Below, in pieces: positions 1 through 5,596 of a DNA stretch of 6,501 nucleotides; the stretch's first letter is position 1, and the number at the start of each line of letters is the position of its first letter. The position numbers and the translations under genes were made by a program. The DNA is from Azoarcus sp. Its GTDB lineage: Bacteria; Pseudomonadota; Gammaproteobacteria; Burkholderiales; Rhodocyclaceae. Location of the stretch: positions 1 through 6,501 of the forward strand of contig JAIRWW010000228.1 of NCBI GenBank assembly GCA_031268685.1, in the 5' to 3' direction. The notes beneath the pieces were generated by a model, which worked only from the letters and a program-made list of their open reading frames with translations, was not told the DNA's origin and searched no databases.

Positions 1-1543
1 CCACGGTGAAGCCGCGCCCGGCTTCACCGGCGGAAGCCGCCTGGATGGCGGCGTTCAGGGCCAGCACATTGGTTTGTTCGGTAATGTCGGAAATCAGTTC
101 CACGATTTCGCCGATTTCCTGCGAGGATTCGCCCAGGCGCTTGATACGTTTCGAGGTCTCCTGGATTTTTTCGCGGATCGCGTTCATGCCGTGGATGGTG
201 TTTTCCACCGCATCGGCCCCCTTGCGCGCCGACTCCAGCGAACGGCGGGCGACCTGCGCGGTATGCAGCGCCCGTTCGGACGATTCGGTCATTTGCTGCG
301 CCATGCTTTGCACAGTGGTGCCGGCTTCTTCGATCTGGTGCGACTGGCGCTCTGTGGCGTCGAGCAGTTCCGCCGAAGTATGCTGGGCGGTCTGCGTGGC
401 GCTGGTCACACGGCCGGCGGCGTCGTTGATCCGGCTCACCAGCATCGCCAGTTCTTCAATGGTGTAATTCACCGAGTCGGCGATCGCGCCGGTGATGTCT
501 TCCGATACCGTTGTGCGGATGGTGAGGTCGCCGTCGGCGAGGTCGCCCATTTCGTTCATCAGGCGCAGGATCGCCGCCTGCGTGTGGTTGCGTTCGTCTT
601 CGGAATGTTGCCGCTGGCGGTTGATGCCGGCCTGGCGGGCGACGACTTCGCTGCGATAAACCTTTGTGATGAGAATCAGCACGAGCAGGGCGGCAAGCGC
701 ACAGGCCATCGTTGCCAGCGAAAGCATGCCGAAGATGCTGGATGCGCCGGCGAAGGTATTGCCCAGGTCGCCAGCGTCCTTGAAGACGGCTGTCGCCTGG
801 CTGTTCAGCCGGCTACTTGCTGCCTGGATCGTTATCAGCAGTTTCAAATCGGCTTCGAGGGTTTGCATGGCGGCTTGGACGTTCTCGTTCTGCGAGTTGC
901 TGTCCGTTGCGCTGCCCGTTGCCCCGCGCGCGGTCATTATCCTGGCCAGTTGCACCATGATGGTTTCGCGATTGGTCTCCGATGTGGTAGTGAGCGACGT
1001 CAGGGCGTTTCGTTTGTCGAGAATCAGCTGTATATCTTGTTCCATCTGCCCCCAGCTTTTGGCGACGGCATTGAGCAAAGGCTGCTCGCCGGTATCGGCT
1101 GCGCGCACCGACCGGCCATTGGGAAGCTTGCCGCCCTGGGAGAGCGCATCCTTGAGCGTGTTGAAACGGTCGCGGCTGGCTGTCAACTCTTGGAATGCTC
1201 CGATCTGTCCCTGGAGCGCCAGTTGCCCGGCTTTGGCGATCTGTTGCGAAAGCGCCTGCAATTCGCCTGTTACCGCGACTTGGTTGGCCACTTCGCTGAT
1301 GCGCCAGTTCTGGAAAATCATCAAGCCGGCGGTTGCCAGGCCCAATAGCGCGAACAGCCAGGTCAGACGGCGCACTCGCCCGGAACCAGCCGGTTGTTGA
1401 TGTTCGCCGGAAGCTGCCGCGATCCGTTCGGCAGTCAGGGACCGCTCCGCCGCCGTCTGATTTTCTGGAAAGATTGTGGTTGTGGTATCCGAGGGCTGTT
1501 GCTCTTGCTCAGCCGAAAGATCCGAAAAGGGCTGTGATGCCAT
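1..1543 (-). CDS. pilJ: Type IV pilus chemoreceptor PilJ (methyl-accepting chemotaxis protein), C-terminus cut by window edge
   Basis: Membrane chemoreceptor of the Chp/Pil system, which controls twitching motility and pilus-linked signalling through a CheA-type kinase. The visible 514 residues begin at an ATG (1543-1541) preceded by GGAG and AAGG, 19 bp after pilI. Seen in order: a polar, Gln/Thr-rich cytoplasmic N-terminus (about 1-58); a membrane segment (59-77, starting R-L-T-W-L-F); a periplasmic region (78-270, the place of the PilJ N-terminal sensor domain); a second membrane segment (271-293); a HAMP-like stretch (about 318-370, with G-D-L-A-D-G-D-L-T-I); then the helical signalling domain. 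The last visible residues (about 490-514) contain T-N-V-L-A-L-N-A-A-I-Q-A-A and G-E-A-G-R-G-F-T-V, the highly conserved methyl-accepting tip, so the frame is certain. The family usually runs near 680 residues or more, so about 150-200 are missing off the left edge. It is the last visible gene of the pilGHIJ operon. Confidence 0.95.
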   Translation of the reverse strand, partial: MASQPFSDLSAEQEQQPSDTTTTIFPENQTAAERSLTAERIAAASGEHQQPAGSGRVRRLTWLFALLGLATAGLMIFQNWRISEVANQVAVTGELQALSQQIAKAGQLALQGQIGAFQELTASRDRFNTLKDALSQGGKLPNGRSVRAADTGEQPLLNAVAKSWGQMEQDIQLILDKRNALTSLTTTSETNRETIMVQLARIMTARGATGSATDSNSQNENVQAAMQTLEADLKLLITIQAASSRLNSQATAVFKDAGDLGNTFAGASSIFGMLSLATMACALAALLVLILITKVYRSEVVARQAGINRQRQHSEDERNHTQAAILRLMNEMGDLADGDLTIRTTVSEDITGAIADSVNYTIEELAMLVSRINDAAGRVTSATQTAQHTSAELLDATERQSHQIEEAGTTVQSMAQQMTESSERALHTAQVARRSLESARKGADAVENTIHGMNAIREKIQETSKRIKRLGESSQEIGEIVELISDITEQTNVLALNAAIQAASAGEAGRGFTV

Positions 1544-1562
1544 TTGCCTTGCTCCGCCGCGA

Positions 1563-2132
1563 TTATTGATTCGCCGATCTTTGATTGAAAATATTGGAAG
1601 GAATGATGCCTTGTCCCCAGCCGAGGCCCGCATCCAGGAAAACGCTATTGTTCAGAAGCTGCGATATATCCAGCCGCAGCCAAAGCTGGTTGCTTGCGTC
1701 CCGCAGATGCCCGCTTACCCATGGGCGTGAATCTGCCCCCTCCGTGTCCAGTTCAAAATCTTCCTCGTTGCGCAGCCCCAGCACGCGCGACACCAGGATG
1801 GCGCTGTGCACGTTCTGTCTGGCTCCGACCAGAAGCAGCCTGGATTGCAGGCTGGGCGATGGGATGGGTGGGCCGTTGTGAAAACGAGACAGGTCGACGA
1901 CGCTATACAGTACGCCACGCACGTTCACCAAGCCGCGATACCACTCGTGTGTGAGCGGCACTGGCGCCAGCGCGGGCGGAGTCATGATTTCGCCCGTATC
2001 GGGCAGGCTGAGCAGCCAATGCTCGTCGCCAGCCAGTACACCCAGCAGCCCCCGGCGATCGGCGGTGCGGGATTCGGCCAGACGGCGGGTCAGGTTTTCC
2101 TGGAACTGGCGCAGACTGATTCGCTTGGACAT
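1563..2132 (-). CDS. pilI: CheW-like adaptor protein PilI
   Basis: Cytoplasmic coupling protein that is expected to join the receptor PilJ to the ChpA/PilL histidine kinase, as CheW does in flagellar chemotaxis. The 189 residues carry one CheW domain (about 28-165). The diagnostic stretch W-Y-R-G-L-V-N-V-R-G lies at residues 64-73 and is followed by V-V-D-L at 78-81, where CheW proteins have 'G..N.RG' and 'V.DL'. The basic N-terminus (M-S-K-R-I-S-L-R-Q-F) and the length agree with PilI. The ATG at 2132-2130 lies only 5 bp after the pilH stop and has no clear Shine-Dalgarno sequence of its own (the upstream bases read CGGCTAAACGAA), so translation is probably coupled to pilH. The identity as PilI, and not another CheW paralogue, rests on the pilGHIJ order. 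Confidence 0.94.
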   Translation of the reverse strand: MSKRISLRQFQENLTRRLAESRTADRRGLLGVLAGDEHWLLSLPDTGEIMTPPALAPVPLTHEWYRGLVNVRGVLYSVVDLSRFHNGPPIPSPSLQSRLLLVGARQNVHSAILVSRVLGLRNEEDFELDTEGADSRPWVSGHLRDASNQLWLRLDISQLLNNSVFLDAGLGWGQGIIPSNIFNQRSANQ

Positions 2133-2137
2133 TTCGT

Positions 2138-2503
2138 TTAGCCGATGCTCTTGATGCGTGCGAGCAAGGCGGTATAGTTAAGGGGTTTTACGATATAGTC
2201 GTATGCACCCTGACGCATGCCCCATATCTTGTCGGTTTCGAGTCCCTTGCTGGTGCACATGATTATTGGAATACCGCGTGTGGTTTCCCAGCGCGATATC
2301 GTGCGCGTGGCCTGATAGCCATTCATGCCGGGCATGACGACGTCCATCAAGATCAAGTCTGGCAATTCGCTGCGGCTTTTATTTATGGCGTCTTCTCCGC
2401 TTTCAGCTGTGACGACCTGATAGCCGCTGCGAGAGAGAACCTCGGTCAAGGCTAGCCGCTCAGTGGGCGAGTCATCAACTATGAGTACTTTTTTGATTGG
2501 CAT
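2138..2503 (-). CDS. pilH: Twitching motility response regulator PilH
   Basis: Single-domain CheY-like receiver of the Chp/Pil system with no output domain. Known PilH proteins act opposite to or as a phosphate sink for PilG, affecting pilus retraction. With the start at 2503 the protein has 121 residues, the usual PilH length. The acidic pair is D10-D11 (V-D-D), the predicted phosphorylation site D54 (L-M-D-V-V-M-P-G), the switch residues T84 and Y103, and the invariant lysine K106 (K-P). W-G-M-R-Q-G-A near the end is typical of PilH. An in-frame ATG at 2560 would add 19 residues and overlap pilG by 23 bp; I prefer 2503 because GGAAAG lies 8 bases upstream and the protein then begins M-P-I-K-K-V-L-I-V-D-D as in the family. 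It follows pilG by 34 bp and precedes pilI by 5 bp. Confidence 0.93.
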   Translation of the reverse strand: MPIKKVLIVDDSPTERLALTEVLSRSGYQVVTAESGEDAINKSRSELPDLILMDVVMPGMNGYQATRTISRWETTRGIPIIMCTSKGLETDKIWGMRQGAYDYIVKPLNYTALLARIKSIG

Positions 2504-2537
2504 CGTCGGAGCTTTCCATTGGGTATTGCGAATGGCT

Positions 2538-2924
2538 TCAGCGAAGGTGGTTGCCGCCATGTTTGGAAACGGCCTTGATCAGGCTGTCTTTCGTGAAAGG
2601 CTTGGTGAGGTATTCGTCCGAACCCACCATGCGTCCGCGTGCGCGATCAAAAAGCCCGTCCTTGGAAGACAGCATGATTACTGGCGTCGTCGCCAGCCTC
2701 GGGTTTTTCTTGATGAGGGCGCAAGTTTGATAGCCATCCAGGCGAGGCATCATGATGTCAACAAAAATGACATCAGGATGATGGTCGGTAATCTTGGCCA
2801 AGGCGTCGAAACCGTCTTCGGCCAGTAACACCTGACAACCTACTTGCCTGAGAAAAATCTCGGCGCTACGGCGGATGGTGTTGCTGTCGTCGATGACCAT
2901 CACCTTGATCCCGCTTAGATCCAT
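2538..2924 (-). CDS. pilG: Twitching motility response regulator PilG
   Basis: Single-domain CheY-like receiver and first gene of the pil chemosensory operon. In studied species PilG promotes pilus extension or assembly and connects the pathway to cAMP signalling. With the start at 2924 it has 128 residues, close to known PilG. Seen: acidic pair D12-D13 (M-V-I-D-D-S-N-T-I-R-R), predicted phosphorylation site D56 (F-V-D-I-M-M-P-R-L-D-G-Y-Q), S86-S87, Y105 and K108 (T-K-P-F). The frame stays open to an ATG at 3053, but those 43 extra residues do not look like a receiver domain, and GGGGAG lies 8 bases before the 2924 ATG (with a closer GGAG). PilG and PilH are told apart here by operon order and by the S-S-K-D-G and G-S-D-E-Y-L-T-K-P-F motifs in PilG versus W-G-M-R-Q-G-A in PilH. 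Confidence 0.93.
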   Translation of the reverse strand: MDLSGIKVMVIDDSNTIRRSAEIFLRQVGCQVLLAEDGFDALAKITDHHPDVIFVDIMMPRLDGYQTCALIKKNPRLATTPVIMLSSKDGLFDRARGRMVGSDEYLTKPFTKDSLIKAVSKHGGNHLR

Positions 2925-3155
2925 GCACTCCGCTCCCCAGAGACGTGACGCCCGCGGCGGCGCCGTCGGAATTGTTACGATCTCCGGCAAGGATACCGCA
3001 AAAGGCCAGTCCTGATACAGAGACAAGCTCTCGAAAAACGACAAGGATGCCATTCTTTAAAAAAACCTGTCACGCTGGAGCTGTAACTTTGCAGTACTGG
3101 TTTAATTTTCACGATAGCAATCGGAAGCAGGTAACGAAAACGAAATGAGAAAAGA
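2925..3155. other. Divergent intergenic region between pilG and thiE
   Basis: These 231 bases separate the leftward pil operon from rightward thiE and must hold promoters for both. The half near thiE (about 3050-3155) is markedly AT-richer than its surroundings, including a run of seven A at about 3059-3065. No protein gene was recognised on either strand; in particular there is no rubredoxin-like C-x-x-C-G reading frame, a gene I recall often sitting beside pilG. No TPP riboswitch core (CUGAGA-type element) is visible ahead of thiE. I could not pick a convincing sigma-70 or sigma-54 promoter for pilG. Confidence 0.6.
3098..3106 (+). promoter_or_regulatory. Candidate extended -10 promoter for thiE
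   Basis: TG-G-TTTAAT matches the extended -10 pattern TGnTATAAT in all but one hexamer position. No good -35 box stands 16-18 bases upstream, which is tolerated for extended -10 promoters. Transcription would begin near 3113, leaving a leader of about 43 bases before the thiE GTG. The TG overlaps the end of the palindrome CAGTACTG (3092-3099). This is pattern matching only. Confidence 0.3.
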
Positions 3156-3821
3156 GTGAATAAACCCGGATTGCCGCACTGGCGAGGCTTATACGCGGTA
3201 ACGCCAGACGAAGCCGATACCGCGCGCCTGCTGGCGAAAACTGCCCGCGTACTCGCTGCCCAGCCTTGTTTGTTGCAATATCGTAACAAACTTGCCTCTG
3301 CCGCGCTTCGCCGCGAACAGGCGGAACGTCTTCTGCCGCTCTGCCGTGCCGTGGGCGTGCCTTTGATCGTCAACGACGATCTGGCGCTTGCCCTCGACAT
3401 TGGGGCCGACGGCGTCCATCTCGGGCGCGGCGATGGCGACGCGGCGGCGGCGCGGCGCGCGCTCGATGCGATGGGGCCGGGGCGCATTCTCGGCGTGTCG
3501 TGTTATGGCGAGTGGCCTCGCGCCGTGGCTGGCGCGGCGGCGGGGGCGGACTATATCGCTTTTGGCTCAATGTTCGCTTCGCCAACCAAGCCGTCGGCGG
3601 CGCTCGCGCCGCTGGAACTGCTGGGGCGGGCGCGGCGCGAACTGAATACGGCGGTGGCGGCCATAGGCGGTATAACGCTTGCCAATGCGGGCGAAGTCTT
3701 TGCCGCGGGAGCTGGTCTCGTGGCGGTCATTTCCGATGTTTTCGATGCGATCGATCCAGGCGCGCGGGCAGAGGCTTACCGAATGTTGTGCCTTGGCGGA
3801 GAGGATGGAGATTTTCGATGA
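3156..3821 (+). CDS. thiE: Thiamine-phosphate synthase ThiE
   Basis: Cytoplasmic enzyme that joins HMP pyrophosphate and thiazole phosphate to give thiamine phosphate. The 221 residues show the TIM-barrel ThiE fold motifs in order: L-Y-A-V-T-P (12-17), Q41-x-R43-x-K45 for the pyrophosphate, V-N-D-D (72-75), G-V-H-L-G-R-G-D (86-93), G-V-S-C-Y (113-117), G-S-M-F-A-S-P-T-K-P (137-146) and A-I-G-G-I-T (169-174), then V-I-S-D-V-F (191-196). The textbook forms 'GQ.D' and 'VS.H' are 'GRGD' and 'VSCY' here, a variant I associate with betaproteobacterial ThiE. The start is a GTG; it is the first possible start after an in-frame TAA at 3132-3134, and its Shine-Dalgarno is weak (TGAGA, 5 bases away). 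A four-codon ATG...TGA frame (3145-3159) overlaps the start. Its stop overlaps the next gene (ATGA). No thiD or thiG is in view. Confidence 0.92.
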   Translation: MNKPGLPHWRGLYAVTPDEADTARLLAKTARVLAAQPCLLQYRNKLASAALRREQAERLLPLCRAVGVPLIVNDDLALALDIGADGVHLGRGDGDAAAARRALDAMGPGRILGVSCYGEWPRAVAGAAAGADYIAFGSMFASPTKPSAALAPLELLGRARRELNTAVAAIGGITLANAGEVFAAGAGLVAVISDVFDAIDPGARAEAYRMLCLGGEDGDFR

Positions 3822-4663
3822 AAAGCCTGTTCCATTTCATGGCATTTCTTCTTTGTTGGTCGCTTGCGGCGGCCCAGGCAGCCGGCGGCGGCAGAGGGCC
3901 GCTCAGGATCGAACAGGCTGAGTCCCCGCAGGGCGTCCGATTCATCGCCGTCAATGACGGCCCGGCGCCGGTGACGGTTTTCTTCAGGCTGAACGGGAGC
4001 AACATTCAGGCCGACAAGGAACTGCCGCTTGCGACCGCCATTCCTCCGCGCGCCTCCAGAGAAATCGTCCGGATTTCGCCTCGCAGCCGCCTGAGCGGTT
4101 TCAATTTCAATTACAGCTATTCCTCTGCCATTGGAGACGCCTTTTTGTCGCCCGATGAGGATTTCCGTTACCGGCTGCCTTTCCGGAAAGGCTTGCGGAC
4201 GCAAATCGCTCAGGAACCCGGCGGCGCGCTTACCACCCATGGCGACCATATCCGCTATGCCATAGATTTCAGTCTTCCCGAAGGGACGCTCGTGACCGCC
4301 GCGCGTGCGGGAACCGTGATCGAAGTGGAAGACGGTTTCACCGTGGGCCGGCTCGATCCGTCGCTCGCCGAGCGGGCCAACCGCGTCATCCTCGTCCATT
4401 CCGATAATACACTTGGCTATTATCTGCATCTGGCGCCAAAGCGGGTGCTGGTGCGTCCCGGACAGCGGATCGGCATTGGCGAGGCTCTCGCCTATTCAGG
4501 CAATACCGGGTACAGCGGCGGCCCGCACCTGCATTTCGATGTGCGCCGGGCGGTAGTCGTGCCGGGCGGCAAAGTGGTGCAAAAAACGGTGCCGGTGACT
4601 TTTTACGATGCGGCGGGCAAGAAAATCACGATAAGGGAAGGTGCATGGGTAGAGGCGGATTAG
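3818..4663 (+). CDS. Secreted M23 family (LytM-type) metallopeptidase
   Basis: Likely periplasmic zinc peptidase that cuts peptidoglycan cross-bridges, or a regulator of such enzymes. The 281-residue product starts at the ATG inside the ATGA overlap with thiE, with GGAG 7 bases upstream. A signal peptide is clear (K2, hydrophobic core about 7-18, A-A-A-Q-A and cleavage near 22). Residues about 28-125 look like a beta-rich N-terminal domain (V-N-D-G-P-A-P-V-T-V-F-F) ending in Y-R-L-P-F, as in one M23 subfamily. The M23 domain spans about 137-245: H141 and D150 (Y-A-I-D-F) as likely metal ligands, G-T-L-V-T-A-A-R-A-G-T-V (156-167), catalytic-type H204 (Y-Y-L-H-L), S-G-N-T-G-Y-S-G-G-P (227-236) and H237-L-H239. 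H141 stands 9 residues before D150, not the H-x3-D of LytM, but that spacing fits the subfamily as I remember it. The metal-site set therefore looks complete and the protein probably active. The true substrate is unknown. Confidence 0.88.
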   Translation: MKSLFHFMAFLLCWSLAAAQAAGGGRGPLRIEQAESPQGVRFIAVNDGPAPVTVFFRLNGSNIQADKELPLATAIPPRASREIVRISPRSRLSGFNFNYSYSSAIGDAFLSPDEDFRYRLPFRKGLRTQIAQEPGGALTTHGDHIRYAIDFSLPEGTLVTAARAGTVIEVEDGFTVGRLDPSLAERANRVILVHSDNTLGYYLHLAPKRVLVRPGQRIGIGEALAYSGNTGYSGGPHLHFDVRRAVVVPGGKVVQKTVPVTFYDAAGKKITIREGAWVEAD

Positions 4664-4673
4664 GCCGCCGGAC

Positions 4674-5357
4674 TCAAGCCTTTGCCGCCATGTCGTGGCT
4701 ATCCTGCGGCATGGCGCCCCAGTCCGGGCTGGCTATGATTTGCCGCATTACGTGCTGCACAATGACGGCCATGCGTTGATGATCCAGCGTGGGGTTGCGG
4801 ATCGTGCGCACCATGAGTCCCTCGAATATGGCGGCGATGACTTCGGTCATCTCAATGAGGGTTGTTTCGTCATCGTGCTTGCCGTCCGCCTGGCGCGCGA
4901 TGCGCAGTGTCTGGATCAGGCTCGCCATGCAGCAACAGTCGGCGGCGCGCACGGTGCGGGCCACTTCGGGATTGCGTGTCGCCTCGGCGACGATTTCAAG
5001 CTTGAGACCCGCGGCGGCGGTATCCATGATTTCGATCACGCCTTTCGAGGACAGCGCGATCATAGTCTCGCGCACGTCGCAGGAAGCCCTCAGTTCGGCC
5101 CACATCATGACCAGATGGTCCAGATCGCGCTGAACGATGGCCGCGATGATCGCCTCCTTGTTCTCGAAATAATGGTAGATATGCCCGGTGCTCATGCCCG
5201 CCAATTGTGAGATGCGGGCAATACTTGCGCCATGAAAGCCATATGAGCGGAAGCATTCCGCGGCTGCATCGAGAATCTGGGTGCGCCGCGTGGCCGCACG
5301 CTTACACTCGGAGGGAATACAGCCATCGCCATGTATTGGCATTTCAAAAGAAGTCAT
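4674..5357 (-). CDS. TetR/AcrR family transcriptional repressor, probable local regulator of the adjacent RND efflux operon
   Basis: DNA-binding repressor of 227 residues. The TetR N-terminal helix-turn-helix covers about residues 26-73: I-L-D-A-A-A-E-C-F (28-36), G-F-H-G-A-S-I-A-R-I-S (40-50) and the recognition helix S-T-G-H-I-Y-H-Y-F (56-64), then N-K-E-A-I-I. The rest is the helical ligand-binding domain, with E-A-T-R-N-P-E-V-A (125-133) resembling BetI-type C-terminal domains. Three consecutive cysteines stand at 141-143, with others at 13, 19, 35 and 93. The start is uncertain: ATG at 5357 or the in-frame ATG five codons later (M6); neither has a good ribosome site, and an in-frame TAA excludes much longer forms. 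It is divergent from the RND adaptor gene, the usual layout of acrR-acrA or mexR/nalC-like pairs, so it probably represses both itself and the pump. Its inducer cannot be told from sequence. It converges on the M23 gene with 10 bp between stops. Confidence 0.9.
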   Translation of the reverse strand: MTSFEMPIHGDGCIPSECKRAATRRTQILDAAAECFRSYGFHGASIARISQLAGMSTGHIYHYFENKEAIIAAIVQRDLDHLVMMWAELRASCDVRETMIALSSKGVIEIMDTAAAGLKLEIVAEATRNPEVARTVRAADCCCMASLIQTLRIARQADGKHDDETTLIEMTEVIAAIFEGLMVRTIRNPTLDHQRMAVIVQHVMRQIIASPDWGAMPQDSHDMAAKA

Positions 5358-5389
5358 ATGCTTTTGTACATTTTGTTACGCGCAGAGGC

Positions 5390-5419
5390 TTGCGCAGGCA
5401 GCAGACCATAGCATAGAAT
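5390..5419 (+). promoter_or_regulatory. Candidate promoter for the RND efflux operon
   Basis: TTGCGC at 5390-5395 and TAGAAT at 5414-5419 are 18 bases apart; the -10 box matches five of six consensus positions and the -35 box about half, including the leading TTG. Transcription would start near 5426, inside the GAACGTTC palindrome, giving a leader of about 170 bases before the adaptor ATG. A second TAGAAT at 5432-5437 could also serve as a -10 box but lacks a -35 partner. Unverified pattern match. Confidence 0.35.
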
Positions 5420-5427
5420 GAACGTTC
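5420..5427. promoter_or_regulatory. Candidate operator, palindrome GAACGTTC
   Basis: A perfect 8-bp palindrome directly after the candidate -10 box, 63 bases upstream of the repressor start. TetR-family repressors of efflux pumps bind palindromes that overlap promoters in the shared intergenic region, so this is a sensible binding site for the divergent repressor. The symmetry does not extend well beyond 8 bp (the flanking bases mostly fail to pair), shorter than a typical TetR-family operator, which limits confidence. Confidence 0.35.
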
Positions 5428-5506
5428 GATCTAGAATAAACACTCAACAGCTCCCAAACTGGTGACAAAATACTCGGCAATACGCTTTTCCCATGTCCTT
5501 GCGTCG

Positions 5507-5520
5507 ATCCGGTTCCGGAT
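5507..5520. repeat. Inverted repeat ATCCGG-TT-CCGGAT
   Basis: Two perfect 6-bp arms separated by TT, about 76 bases before the adaptor start. It is too tight to form a good RNA hairpin and has no following T-run, so a terminator is unlikely; a protein-binding site is possible. It may be a second operator or a chance feature of GC-rich DNA. Confidence 0.4.
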
Positions 5521-5596
5521 TGTCCAGGGCGGCGGCGCGGACGCCGGAAAAAGAAATGTCCGCCAGATTGATAAACCTCACCTCGCGAGACCTTCC

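Larger units (their letters stand above)
5358..5596. other. Divergent regulatory region between the TetR gene and the RND adaptor gene
   Basis: These 239 bases lie between two divergent starts. The part near the repressor (5358-5500) is AT-richer, and 5500-5550 is strongly GC-rich. It contains the palindrome GAACGTTC (5420-5427), two TAGAAT hexamers (5414-5419 and 5432-5437), the inverted repeat ATCCGG-TT-CCGGAT (5507-5520), and a weak potential hairpin GCGGAC/GTCCGC (5537-5542 with 5558-5563). No gene with recognisable protein similarity was seen; a 34-codon frame at 5556-5660 overlaps the adaptor start and is treated as chance. Confidence 0.6.

Noticed and set aside
74..1348. Long open frame (424 codons) on the plus strand, and other plus-strand frames between 6 and 1569
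   Set aside because: They are antisense to pilJ, whose minus-strand frame encodes unmistakable chemoreceptor motifs. The product has no recognisable domain, as expected for a shadow frame in GC-rich coding DNA.
2504..2560. Longer PilH from the ATG at 2560
   Set aside because: It would overlap pilG by 23 bp and add 19 residues not found in PilH; the ATG at 2503 has GGAAAG at proper spacing and yields 121 residues.
2925..3053. Longer PilG with 43 extra N-terminal residues from the ATG at 3053
   Set aside because: The extra residues have no receiver-domain character, and the ATG at 2924 has a good ribosome site and gives the usual family length.
3001..3065. Sigma-70 promoter for pilG on the minus strand (GTGACA or TTGTCG as -35)
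   Set aside because: No acceptable -10 hexamer stands at 16-18 bases from either candidate, so I did not call a promoter.
2975..3585. Minus-strand frames opposite the start of thiE (up to 170 codons)
   Set aside because: Arg/Pro/Ser-rich translations without domains, antisense to a well-supported thiE.
3500..3817. N-terminal extension of the M23 peptidase frame inside thiE
   Set aside because: The upstream part is the plus-one shadow of thiE; the ATG at 3818 opens a clear signal peptide with a ribosome site.
5537..5563. Hairpin GCGGAC/GTCCGC as a terminator or attenuator
   Set aside because: Only six base pairs around a 15-base loop and no U-run; such pairings are common by chance at this GC content.
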